Source: Duganella aquatilis (GTDB taxonomy: Bacteria > Pseudomonadota > Gammaproteobacteria > Burkholderiales > Burkholderiaceae_D). From it: DNA of 64,000 nt. The number at the start of each line of letters is the position of its first letter. Position 1 is the stretch's first letter. A model generated the notes under the pieces. The model was not told the origin of the DNA. It saw nothing but the letters and a program-made list of their open reading frames with translations, and did no database searches. The stretch spans positions 62,001 through 126,000 of the forward strand of contig NZ_WKJL01000008.1 in the NCBI RefSeq assembly GCF_009674565.1. Reading direction: 5' to 3'. Positions 57,370 to 64,000 of the stretch are shown one piece after another. A program made the position numbers and the translations under genes.

Positions 57370-59184
57370 ATGCATACTCCAGACCCTTCCCAAGTCGCCG
57401 AGCGCCTCGCGTTGTTGCGGGCCGCCATGCGTCAGCTGAACATCGACGCGCTGATGATTCCGTCGGCCGATCCGCACCTGTCCGAATACCTGCCGGAGCG
57501 CTGGCAGGGCCGCGAATGGGCCACGGGTTTCACCGGCTCGGTCGGCACCTTCATCGTTACGCCGGAATTCGCCGGCCTGTGGACCGACGCCCGCTACTGG
57601 ACTCAGGCCGAGCAGCAGCTGGCCGAAACCGGCATCCAGCTGATGAAACTGACCTCGGGCGCCAGCGTCCAATATGTGGACTGGCTGGCCGGCCACCTGA
57701 AATCCGGTCAGACCCTGGCCGTCGACGGCGCCGTGCTAGGCCTGGCCATCGCGCGCCTGCTGCAAACCGCGCTGGACGCCAAGGACGTCAAGCTGCGCAC
57801 CGATCTCGATCTGCTGCAGCAGGTGTGGCAAGGCCGCCCGGCGCTGCCGGCCGCGCCGGTGTACGAGCATCTGCCGCCGTACGCGTCGAAAAGCCGCAGC
57901 GGCAAGCTGGCCGACCTGCGCGGCGCGATGCAGCAGGCCGGCGCCAACCGCCATTTGATCTCGACGCTGGACGATATCGCCTATTTGTTCAACTTGCGCG
58001 GCGCCGACGTCAACTTCAACCCGATTTTCCTGTCGCACGCGCTGGTCACGCCGACCCGCGCCACGCTGTACGTCGCCGATGGCAAAATTTCGCCTGAACT
58101 GCGCTCCGCGCTGGCCGACGAAGGCATCGAGGTCGCGCCTTACGAATCGGCCGCCGCGGCGCTGGCCGCGCTGCCGGCCGACAGCACGCTGCTGCTCGAT
58201 CCGCGCCGCGTCACCTACGGCACGCGCCAGTGGATACCGGCCAAGGTCAAAGTGGTCGAAGCGATCAATCCGACCACGCTGGCCAAATCGCGCAAGAGCG
58301 AACAGGACGCCATTCACGTGCGCGCCACCATGGAGCAGGACGGCGCCGCGCTGTGCGAATTCTTCACCTGGCTGGAACAGACCCTGTCCAACCCGGACCG
58401 CGATCCGCTGACCGAAGTCGACATCGACAGGCACCTGACCGCCGCCCGCGCGCGCCGCCCCGGCTTCATCAGCCCGAGCTTCGCCACCATCGCCGGCTTC
58501 GGCGCCAACGGCGCCATCATGCATTACCGCGCCACCGAGGCGCGCCACGCCACCATCGAAGGTAACGGCCTGCTGCTGATCGACTCCGGCGGCCAGTACC
58601 TGGGCGGCACCACCGACATCACGCGCGTGGTGGCGGTCGGCCGCATCGGCGACGAGCACCGGCGCGATTTCACGCTGGTGCTGAAGGGGATGATCGCCTT
58701 GTCCGCCACCCGCTTCCCGCGCGGGACGAAATCGCCGATGCTGGACGCCATCGCCCGCGCGCCGCTGTGGGCCGAGGGCCTGGACTTTGGCCACGGCACC
58801 GGTCACGGCGTCGGCTACTTCCTGAACGTGCACGAAGGCCCGCAGTCGATTTCGCCGTCGGCCATGCCGGAGCCGCACACCGCCATGGAGCCGGGCATGA
58901 TCACGTCGATCGAACCGGGCCTGTACCGGCCGGGCCGCTGGGGCATCCGCATCGAAAACCTGGTGCTGAACCGCGCCGCCGGCCAGACCGAGTTCGGCGA
59001 GTTCCTCAACTTCGAAACGCTGACGCTGTGCCCCATCGACACGCGCTGCATCGAACCCACGCTGCTGCGCGACGATGAAAAGCGCTGGCTGAACGATTAC
59101 CACGCGACGGTGCGCAAGCGCCTGTCGCCACTGCTGTCCGGCGACGCGCTGGATTGGCTGACCACCCGTACGGAGACCTTATGA
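57370..59184 (+). CDS. Aminopeptidase P family protein (Xaa-Pro aminopeptidase)
   Basis: 604-residue M24 metallopeptidase with three domains. The dinuclear metal ligands are the aspartates in LLIDSGGQYLGGTTDITRV, the histidine in HGTGHGVGYFLNVHEGPQS, and the glutamates in MITSIEPGLY and GIRIENLVL. The long N-terminal double creatinase-type region fits the three-domain APP2 type. Stop overlaps the next gene (ATGA). Confidence 0.93.
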   Translation: MHTPDPSQVAERLALLRAAMRQLNIDALMIPSADPHLSEYLPERWQGREWATGFTGSVGTFIVTPEFAGLWTDARYWTQAEQQLAETGIQLMKLTSGASVQYVDWLAGHLKSGQTLAVDGAVLGLAIARLLQTALDAKDVKLRTDLDLLQQVWQGRPALPAAPVYEHLPPYASKSRSGKLADLRGAMQQAGANRHLISTLDDIAYLFNLRGADVNFNPIFLSHALVTPTRATLYVADGKISPELRSALADEGIEVAPYESAAAALAALPADSTLLLDPRRVTYGTRQWIPAKVKVVEAINPTTLAKSRKSEQDAIHVRATMEQDGAALCEFFTWLEQTLSNPDRDPLTEVDIDRHLTAARARRPGFISPSFATIAGFGANGAIMHYRATEARHATIEGNGLLLIDSGGQYLGGTTDITRVVAVGRIGDEHRRDFTLVLKGMIALSATRFPRGTKSPMLDAIARAPLWAEGLDFGHGTGHGVGYFLNVHEGPQSISPSAMPEPHTAMEPGMITSIEPGLYRPGRWGIRIENLVLNRAAGQTEFGEFLNFETLTLCPIDTRCIEPTLLRDDEKRWLNDYHATVRKRLSPLLSGDALDWLTTRTETL

Positions 59185-59432
59185 GCGGACGCGCAACCCG
59201 AGCCACATCAGCGATAGACCGCCTGAAACGCCGCACCGGCAACGAAAAATACTCGATGTCGGTGACCGGCAGCGGCCACTTCTTCCTGGCTGAAGGCGCT
59301 GGCAATCCGCCGCTGTGCGCGCCGATGGAGCTGGACGACTTCGTCGCCTTCGTCAACAGCATCGCCCCGCTCGCGCCCAAGCGCGTGAGCAAACTGGATA
59401 TCGCCTTCGAAAAACAGCTGGTTAAAAAATAA
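59181..59432 (+). CDS. Small conserved-looking protein coupled to aminopeptidase P
   Basis: 83 residues (SGRATRATSAIDRLKRRTGN...), basic N-terminus and an acidic/hydrophobic C-terminal half (MELDDFVAFVNSIAPLAPKR). No known family recognised. ATGA overlap with the peptidase gene and an 8-bp gap to the MgtC gene indicate that it is translated. Confidence 0.75.
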   Translation: MSGRATRATSAIDRLKRRTGNEKYSMSVTGSGHFFLAEGAGNPPLCAPMELDDFVAFVNSIAPLAPKRVSKLDIAFEKQLVKK

Positions 59433-59440
59433 GGCACTTC

Positions 59441-60187
59441 ATGCCCCCCATCGACTTCCTCACGGCTTACTGGTCGCAGTCCGAACTCGCCACCAACCTG
59501 GTGATTTTGCTGAATTTGCTGGGCGCCCTGCTGCTTGGGCTGATGGTGGGCTATGAGCGTTCGTATCATGGCCGCGCCGCCGGCATGCGCACCTATGGCC
59601 TGGTGTGCATGGCCTCCGCTGCGTTGACCGTGATCGGCGGCTATCCGTCGCACTGGTTCGGCGGCCACGTGTCGCAGTACCTGGTCAGCTCCGATCCGAC
59701 GCGCATCGTGCAGGGCATCGTCACCGGCATCGGCTTTCTTGGCGCCGGCGTCATCATGCGCGAGGGCTTCAACATCAGCGGCCTGACCACGGCGGCGTCG
59801 ATCTGGGCTTCGTCGGTGATCGGCGTGATGGTGGGCGTCGGCTTCTACATGGGGGCCATGGGCCTGGCCTTGCTGTGCGCCTGCTCGATGATTTTCCTGA
59901 CCAAGGTGGAAGCCTGGCTGCCGTCGCGCCACGCCATCGCCATCACCATGCGCTTCAGGACCGGCTACAAGCCGCAGGAACAGGCGCTGCGGGCGATGGC
60001 CGCGCAGCGCGGCTACGAAATCGCCGGCGGCTCGCTGATGATCGGCTGCGACAGCGGCATGCAGGAATGGCGCTTCGTCGCCATTGCCTTCAGCAAGCGC
60101 AGTGGCGCGCCGATGTCGGTGCTGTCGGCGGAACTGGCCGAATTTGAAGGCATCCACAGCTTCCAGCTGACCCACGCACGTAACTGA
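59441..60187 (+). CDS. MgtC/SapB family membrane protein
   Basis: 248 residues. The N-terminal membrane domain with GLMVGYERSYHGRAAGMRTY and GIVTGIGFLGAGVIMREGFN is the MgtC core, and a soluble C-terminal domain of about 90 residues follows. MgtC proteins affect magnesium-limited growth and ATP-synthase activity in some bacteria; whether this one does is unknown. Confidence 0.9.
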   Translation: MPPIDFLTAYWSQSELATNLVILLNLLGALLLGLMVGYERSYHGRAAGMRTYGLVCMASAALTVIGGYPSHWFGGHVSQYLVSSDPTRIVQGIVTGIGFLGAGVIMREGFNISGLTTAASIWASSVIGVMVGVGFYMGAMGLALLCACSMIFLTKVEAWLPSRHAIAITMRFRTGYKPQEQALRAMAAQRGYEIAGGSLMIGCDSGMQEWRFVAIAFSKRSGAPMSVLSAELAEFEGIHSFQLTHARN

Positions 60188-60198
60188 AGAAGCACGCC

Positions 60199-60771
60199 AT
60201 GAACGCACAAGCCCAAGCCATCTTCGATTTCTGGTTCACCGGCGCGCCGCGCCGCGAGTGGTTCCAGAAGGACGACGCCTTCGACCGCGAAATCGCCCAG
60301 CGCTTCGGCGCCGAGATCGAGCAGGCGCTGGAAGGCGGCCTGCATCAGTGGGATGCTGAAGGTCCGCGCGCGGCGCTGGCGCGCATCCTGGTGCTGGACC
60401 AGTTCTGCCGCAACGTCTACCGCGACACGCCGCTGGCGTTTGCCGGCGACCACCAGGCCTTGCAGGCGGCGCTGGACATGATCGACGCCGGCGAGGACCA
60501 GCAGCTGGCGCCATTCGAGCGCGCCTTTGTCTACATGCCGCTGGAGCACGCGGAGGATATCGCCATGCAGGAACAGGCGGTGGCGATGTTCACGCGCCTG
60601 GCCGAGGCGGAGCCGGGCGACAAGGGCATCGCCGGCATGCTGGATTACGCCAAGCGTCACCACAACGTGATCCGGCGTTTCGGCCGCTTCCCGCACCGTA
60701 ACGAGATCCTCAAGCGCGCATCGACGCCGGCCGAGGTGGAATTTCTCAAGCAGCCCGGATCGAGGTTCTGA
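60199..60771 (+). CDS. DUF924 family protein
   Basis: 190 residues, helical TPR-like. Diagnostic segments are QAIFDFWFTGAPRREWFQKD, ILVLDQFCRNVYRDTPLAFA and YMPLEHAEDIAMQEQ. Function unknown. The stop overlaps the next gene start by one base (TGATG). Confidence 0.92.
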   Translation: MNAQAQAIFDFWFTGAPRREWFQKDDAFDREIAQRFGAEIEQALEGGLHQWDAEGPRAALARILVLDQFCRNVYRDTPLAFAGDHQALQAALDMIDAGEDQQLAPFERAFVYMPLEHAEDIAMQEQAVAMFTRLAEAEPGDKGIAGMLDYAKRHHNVIRRFGRFPHRNEILKRASTPAEVEFLKQPGSRF

Positions 60772-61598
60772 TGGCTTCCGCTTTGAATCTGATCGGCGCA
60801 GGCCATGTGGGCCGCGTGTTCGGGCGGCTGTTCGCGCAGCATGGCGTGTTCCAGATCGGGCAGGTGCTGACGCGGTCGCAGGACTCGGCGCAGCAGGCGG
60901 TGGACTTCATCGGCGCCGGCAGTGCGATCCGCGCCTGCGATCAGCTGCAGGCGGCGGCCGTGCACGTGCTGGCGGTGGGCGACGACCAGATCGTTCCGGC
61001 CTGCGAGGCGCTGGCGCGCGCCGTGCCGCTGGCGGGCAGCATCGTGTTCCATTGCAGCGGCGCGCTGGCGTCCGACAAACTGCAGGCCGCGCGCGACGCC
61101 GGCGCGCTGGTGGCCAGCGTGCATCCGATCCGCAGCTTTGCCGATCCGGCCGCGGTGGCTGCACAATTTTCAGGCACTTTTTGCGGCATCGAAGGCGACG
61201 CCGGCGCGCTGGCGGTGCTGATGCCGGCGCTGCAGGCGATCGGCGCGCAACCGGTGCCGATCGATGCTGCCGCCAAGACCGTGTATCACGCGGCGGCGGT
61301 CTTCGCGAGCAATTACCTGGTCACCGTCCTGGACGCCGCCTTGCGTGCCTACCAGGCTGCCGGTATTCCGGAGGCGGTGGCGCGCCAGCTGGCGCAGCCG
61401 CTGGCCGCCGAATCGATGGCGAATGTGTTCCGGCTGGGCGCGGCCGCCGCATTGAGCGGTCCCATCGCGCGCGGCGACCTGGCCACCGTGGCGCGCCAGC
61501 AGCAGGCCGTCAGCCAGTGGGATGCGGACACCGGAGCGTTGTATCAGGCGCTGGTTGCGCCAACCACCGACTTGGCGCGCAGAAAACAGCAGAAATAG
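60771..61598 (+). CDS. Rossmann-like/DUF2520 protein
   Basis: 275 residues. The N-terminal dinucleotide fold begins LNLIGAGHVGRVFGRLFAQH, with VFHCSGALASDKLQAARDAG in the DUF2520 style and a helical C-terminal domain (IDAAAKTVYHAAAVFASNYL). It resembles a ketopantoate-reductase or F420-dependent oxidoreductase fold. Coupled to the DUF924 gene. Confidence 0.9.
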   Translation: MASALNLIGAGHVGRVFGRLFAQHGVFQIGQVLTRSQDSAQQAVDFIGAGSAIRACDQLQAAAVHVLAVGDDQIVPACEALARAVPLAGSIVFHCSGALASDKLQAARDAGALVASVHPIRSFADPAAVAAQFSGTFCGIEGDAGALAVLMPALQAIGAQPVPIDAAAKTVYHAAAVFASNYLVTVLDAALRAYQAAGIPEAVARQLAQPLAAESMANVFRLGAAAALSGPIARGDLATVARQQQAVSQWDADTGALYQALVAPTTDLARRKQQK

Positions 61599-61662
61599 GG
61601 CTTCCTCGCGTATCTCCTTGCAAATTACTACTTAACAACTATATTTCAGGTAGTTGCGCCCT

Positions 61663-61675
61663 TTGTCCGGGACAA
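61663..61675. repeat. Small palindrome in the 61599-61829 leader
   Basis: TTGTCC-G-GGACAA is a perfect 13-bp palindrome inside a 231-bp A+T-rich spacer. It could be an operator for the downstream orphan gene. Nothing else convincing was seen in the spacer. Confidence 0.35.
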
Positions 61676-61829
61676 GTGGCTTGCAGTTGTAATGCCACGA
61701 ATTCACAAAATAAGTGCGGGATCAGTCGACAAACCGCACGATTAGCAATAAGCTTGTTTCTTAGAATGTTTTCTATAAGAATCAATCTGCAAGCTAACCG
61801 GCGCTAAATTTGGATAGTAGGGGTAGAAC

Positions 61830-62192
61830 ATGTTATTTCTGAAGAGTACGACCGTCACGAAAGCGCCTGGGATTTACGACGTAGACATCGCCGCTAAACC
61901 GCCAGGCAAGACCTTTGGCGTGTTCGTGGCAACCGATCCGGACAATCCTCCCACCGAAGTGCTGGCGCAACTGGCCGCGCTCGGCTTCAAGCAAACCTAC
62001 AGCGGCGGCTATACGCACAAGGACCGCGGCAAGGTGCTGGACCTGCACTTCCAGAAAGCCGGCACCGACCTGTTCGAAGGCTGGAAGGCCGAAGAGCTGG
62101 AAGCCAATATGGCGGCCATTACTGCGCTGTTCGGCGGTATCGGCATCACCATCGCGCCACGTGTAATGAGCCTGGCCGAAGCCTACGCCTAA
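61830..62192 (+). CDS. Small protein of unknown function
   Basis: 120 residues (LFLKSTTVTKAPGIYDVDIA..., ending ITIAPRVMSLAEAYA). A compact alpha-beta protein without signal peptide or membrane segment; I recognise no family. GGTAG is a weak ribosome site before the ATG. A long A+T-rich leader precedes it and a 103-bp palindromic repeat begins at its stop codon. Confidence 0.7.
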   Translation: MLFLKSTTVTKAPGIYDVDIAAKPPGKTFGVFVATDPDNPPTEVLAQLAALGFKQTYSGGYTHKDRGKVLDLHFQKAGTDLFEGWKAEELEANMAAITALFGGIGITIAPRVMSLAEAYA

Positions 62193-62294
62193 GAGATCGT
62201 TTCAAAAAGACCGCAGCTTCGTTCCGGCTCCTTGCCGTGCAGCTGCACTGTCTTCGTCGCCGCGCCTCGCTGCGGCCATTTTGAAACAATCTCT
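62192..62294. repeat. 103-bp imperfect palindrome filling a convergent intergenic region
   Basis: The outer 16-bp arms at 62192-62207 and 62279-62294 (AGAGATCGTTTCAAAA and TTTTGAAACAATCTCT) are reverse complements with one mismatch. Inner CCGCAGC and GCTGCGG also pair. It fills the whole space between two convergent genes and could be a miniature transposable element or a bidirectional terminator-like repeat. Confidence 0.8.
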
Positions 62295-62871
62295 ATGGCG
62301 CCACTTCGATATGGTAAAGCGCCCAGGGCGCGCCGCCGAAACGTCCCGCCAGCGGGAGGGCGGCCAGCTCGGGCACTTTATCCGCATCGCACAGCGCCCA
62401 TAACGGGCCCAGCCCGCCCAGCGCCATCGGTGCGCCATCCATCTGGGTGGCGACGATCCAGCGCTGCTCGCGCGCCTGCGCCACCGTCACGGCCGCCGCA
62501 TAGCCATCCACCGCCCGCAAGATCAGTTTGGTGTCGTCGCCCAGTTTCGCGCCGGCCGCCTGCACCACGTCCAGCAGCAGCGGGCCGCGCAGCGTGTGCG
62601 GTTTGGCGTCGTATTCCAGCGTCGGCTTGATGCTGACCGCCGGCAGCGCCGTCAGCGCCGCGTAATCGAACGCGTGCGCCTGCTCGAAGCTGATTTTCTG
62701 CTTGGCCATCATCACATCGCGCGCCGGATCGAGCTTGCCGCGATTCGGCTTGCCGATGGCGCCGGTGACGGTCAGCAGCGTCGGGCCGGCTGCTGCGGCG
62801 GCGCGTGCCGGCAAGGCGGCGGCGGACAGGCCGGCCAGCGCGGCCGTGCCCAGGAACTGGCGTTTCTTCAT
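62293..62871 (-). CDS. Small exported molybdopterin-dependent oxidoreductase-like domain protein
   Basis: 192 residues from the ATG at 62871, with GAGGA upstream. The leader KKRQFLGTAALAGLSAAALP may be Tat-like (Lys-Arg rather than Arg-Arg). The rest resembles a single oxidoreductase molybdopterin domain: YDAKPHTLRGPLLLDVVQAA, VDGYAAAVTVAQAREQRWIV, GGLGPLWALCDADKVPELAA. It is far shorter than sulfite oxidase, so cofactor binding should not be assumed. Confidence 0.78.
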   Translation of the reverse strand: MKKRQFLGTAALAGLSAAALPARAAAAAGPTLLTVTGAIGKPNRGKLDPARDVMMAKQKISFEQAHAFDYAALTALPAVSIKPTLEYDAKPHTLRGPLLLDVVQAAGAKLGDDTKLILRAVDGYAAAVTVAQAREQRWIVATQMDGAPMALGGLGPLWALCDADKVPELAALPLAGRFGGAPWALYHIEVAP

Positions 62872-62914
62872 GCGGAGAACTCCTCGAATGCGTAGTGCCG
62901 GTATCATACCGTGC

Positions 62915-63511
62915 ATGGACTTATTTGCCGATGACACCACCCTCCAGGCCATCCCGATCGATGATGGCGAACTATGGTTCCAGCAACGGCTGGCGCTGGA
63001 CCTGGCGCCGGACGAGGTGATGCGCCGTTTGCAGGCCGAGACCGAATGGCGGGCGGAAGAAATCCAGGTCTGGGGCAAATTGCACATGCAGCCGCGACTG
63101 TCGGCCTGGCATGGCGAGGCCCGCTACCGTTATTCCGGCAAAACCTTTGATCCGCTGCCGTTCACGCCTTTGCAACTGCACATCAAGCAGGCGGTCGAAC
63201 GTGAAACGGGACGGCGCTTCAACAGCGTGCTGCTCAACTACTACCGCGACGAGCGCGACAGCATGGGCTTCCACGCCGACGACGAGCGCGAACTGGGGCC
63301 GGACCCGGCGGTGGCCTCGGTCAGCTTCGGCGCGCCGCGCACCTTCACCCTCAAGCACCGCACCTTGCCCAAGACCATCAAGCTGGCGCTGGGCGATGGC
63401 TGTCTGCTGCTGATGGCCGGTGCCTTGCAGCAGCACTGGCTGCACGGCATCAACAAGGAACGCACGCCGCGCGGACCGCGCATCAACCTGACCTTCCGCA
63501 TGATCGTCTGA
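62915..63511 (+). CDS. alkB: AlkB-type alpha-ketoglutarate-dependent dioxygenase
   Basis: 198-residue Fe(II)/2OG oxygenase that repairs alkylated bases. The iron site is HADDE (His-x-Asp) in DSMGFHADDERELG and the distal histidine in LQQHWLHGINK, with the 2OG-binding arginines in TPRGPRINLTFR. NSVLLNYYRDERDS is typical of the AlkB-like group. The start at 62915 is the best-fitting ATG and lies divergent from the molybdopterin-like gene. Confidence 0.93.
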   Translation: MDLFADDTTLQAIPIDDGELWFQQRLALDLAPDEVMRRLQAETEWRAEEIQVWGKLHMQPRLSAWHGEARYRYSGKTFDPLPFTPLQLHIKQAVERETGRRFNSVLLNYYRDERDSMGFHADDERELGPDPAVASVSFGAPRTFTLKHRTLPKTIKLALGDGCLLLMAGALQQHWLHGINKERTPRGPRINLTFRMIV

Positions 63512-63592
63512 ACCGGGCTGCGCACGGTTAGATTAGCAACAGCCAGACGCGGTGCGGGCTGCTATCGTAGTTCTCTTCACTTGGGAGGACCT

Positions 63593-64000
63593 ATGCTTAG
63601 CAACATGAAAGTCGGTACCAAACTCATCATTGGCTTCACGCTGGTGGCGGTGATCGGCGCCATCGTCGCCTGCATTGGCATCATCAGCATGAGCCGGCTG
63701 AACACCGCAGCCGATGCCATGTACCGGGAAGACCTGGTCGGGCTTTCCTACATCAAGGAAGCCAACATCAACCTGATCTACGCGGGCCGCGCCCGCACCA
63801 CCTTCCTGGCCGCCACCTCCGGCGAGGAGCGCGCCAAGGTCAAGGCCGACGTCATGAAATACCTGGACGTGATGGACGACTACCTGGCCAAGGCCAAGCC
63901 GCTGTTCGTTTCCGAAGCCGGACAGAAAATGCTGCGCGACTATGTGGCGCCGGCCCAGGAATACCGGCGCGTGATCGCCGCCGCGCTGGACGTGGCGGCC
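63593..64000 (+). CDS. Methyl-accepting chemotaxis protein (3' partial)
   Basis: The first 136 residues run off the window. One N-terminal transmembrane helix (GTKLIIGFTLVAVIGAIVACIG) leads into a periplasmic four-helix-bundle ligand domain of the 4HB_MCP type (YREDLVGLSYIKEANINLIY). GGGAGG precedes the ATG. The second helix, HAMP and signalling domains lie beyond the window. Confidence 0.9.
   Translation, partial: MLSNMKVGTKLIIGFTLVAVIGAIVACIGIISMSRLNTAADAMYREDLVGLSYIKEANINLIYAGRARTTFLAATSGEERAKVKADVMKYLDVMDDYLAKAKPLFVSEAGQKMLRDYVAPAQEYRRVIAAALDVAA

Overview
The window is a high-GC betaproteobacterial chromosome segment. Its protein sequences and gene order (mnmG-rsmG-parA-parB followed by atpIBEFHAGDC; slmA and argB near a tRNA-Thr; PHB-depolymerase-type esterases) fit Oxalobacteraceae of the Massilia/Duganella/Janthinobacterium type; the genus is an inference. 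There are about 72 protein genes, one tRNA, no insertion sequence, no prophage and no CRISPR array. Both end genes are cut: mnmG lacks its N-terminus and a chemotaxis receptor lacks its C-terminus. No gene-free stretch exceeds 300 bases. The longest (4047-4321) holds a long hairpin and the atp promoter; the next (61599-61829) is an A+T-rich leader with one small palindrome.

Layout. 1-4046: replication-proximal genes (mnmG, rsmG, parA, parB) with a striking array of four palindromes spaced exactly 18 bp apart before parA. 4250-11419: complete F1Fo ATP synthase operon with promoter, intercistronic hairpins and terminator. 11482-16042: accessory genes (DUF433 protein with a truncated DUF5615 partner, Tet-type efflux pump, AraC regulator with PhzF enzyme, GST with CPBP protease). 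16014-23429: the most unusual locus, two divergent operons. The leftward one encodes DUF350, SPFH-SHOCT, a double zinc-ribbon/DUF4178 protein, a glycine-rich microprotein, SpeD and a ModA-like binding protein. The rightward one encodes a membrane-embedded aminopropyltransferase and a flavin oxidoreductase. 23442-29329: PPK2, GabD, an exported PHB depolymerase-like esterase, exported glutathione peroxidase, rhodanese/FtrA pair and DUF1428. 29399-34600: pabB-pabC fusion, slmA, HAD nucleotidase, TraB/GumN, tRNA-Thr, argB. 34714-46132: mixed small proteins, a CopG-type regulator with an esterase, metallo-hydrolase, nitronate monooxygenase, amidohydrolase, AraC and LysR regulators, alcohol dehydrogenase, hpt. 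46179-54667: one long leftward operon with a Liv-type ABC transporter and two acyl-CoA ligases, divergent from a Crp/Fnr regulator. 55496-64000: LysR/SDR pair with a perfect operator-like palindrome, pepP and small genes, a MoCo-type domain protein, alkB, and the start of an MCP.

Best candidate for a poorly described system: the 16-23 kb locus. It links decarboxylated-SAM production (SpeD) and aminopropyl transfer by a membrane-anchored enzyme to membrane-organising proteins (SPFH, DUF350, DUF4178) and a probably exported flavin oxidase. I infer a membrane-associated polyamine or polyamine-like pathway tied to envelope homeostasis. All gene overlaps and strands are seen directly; the pathway assignment is inference.
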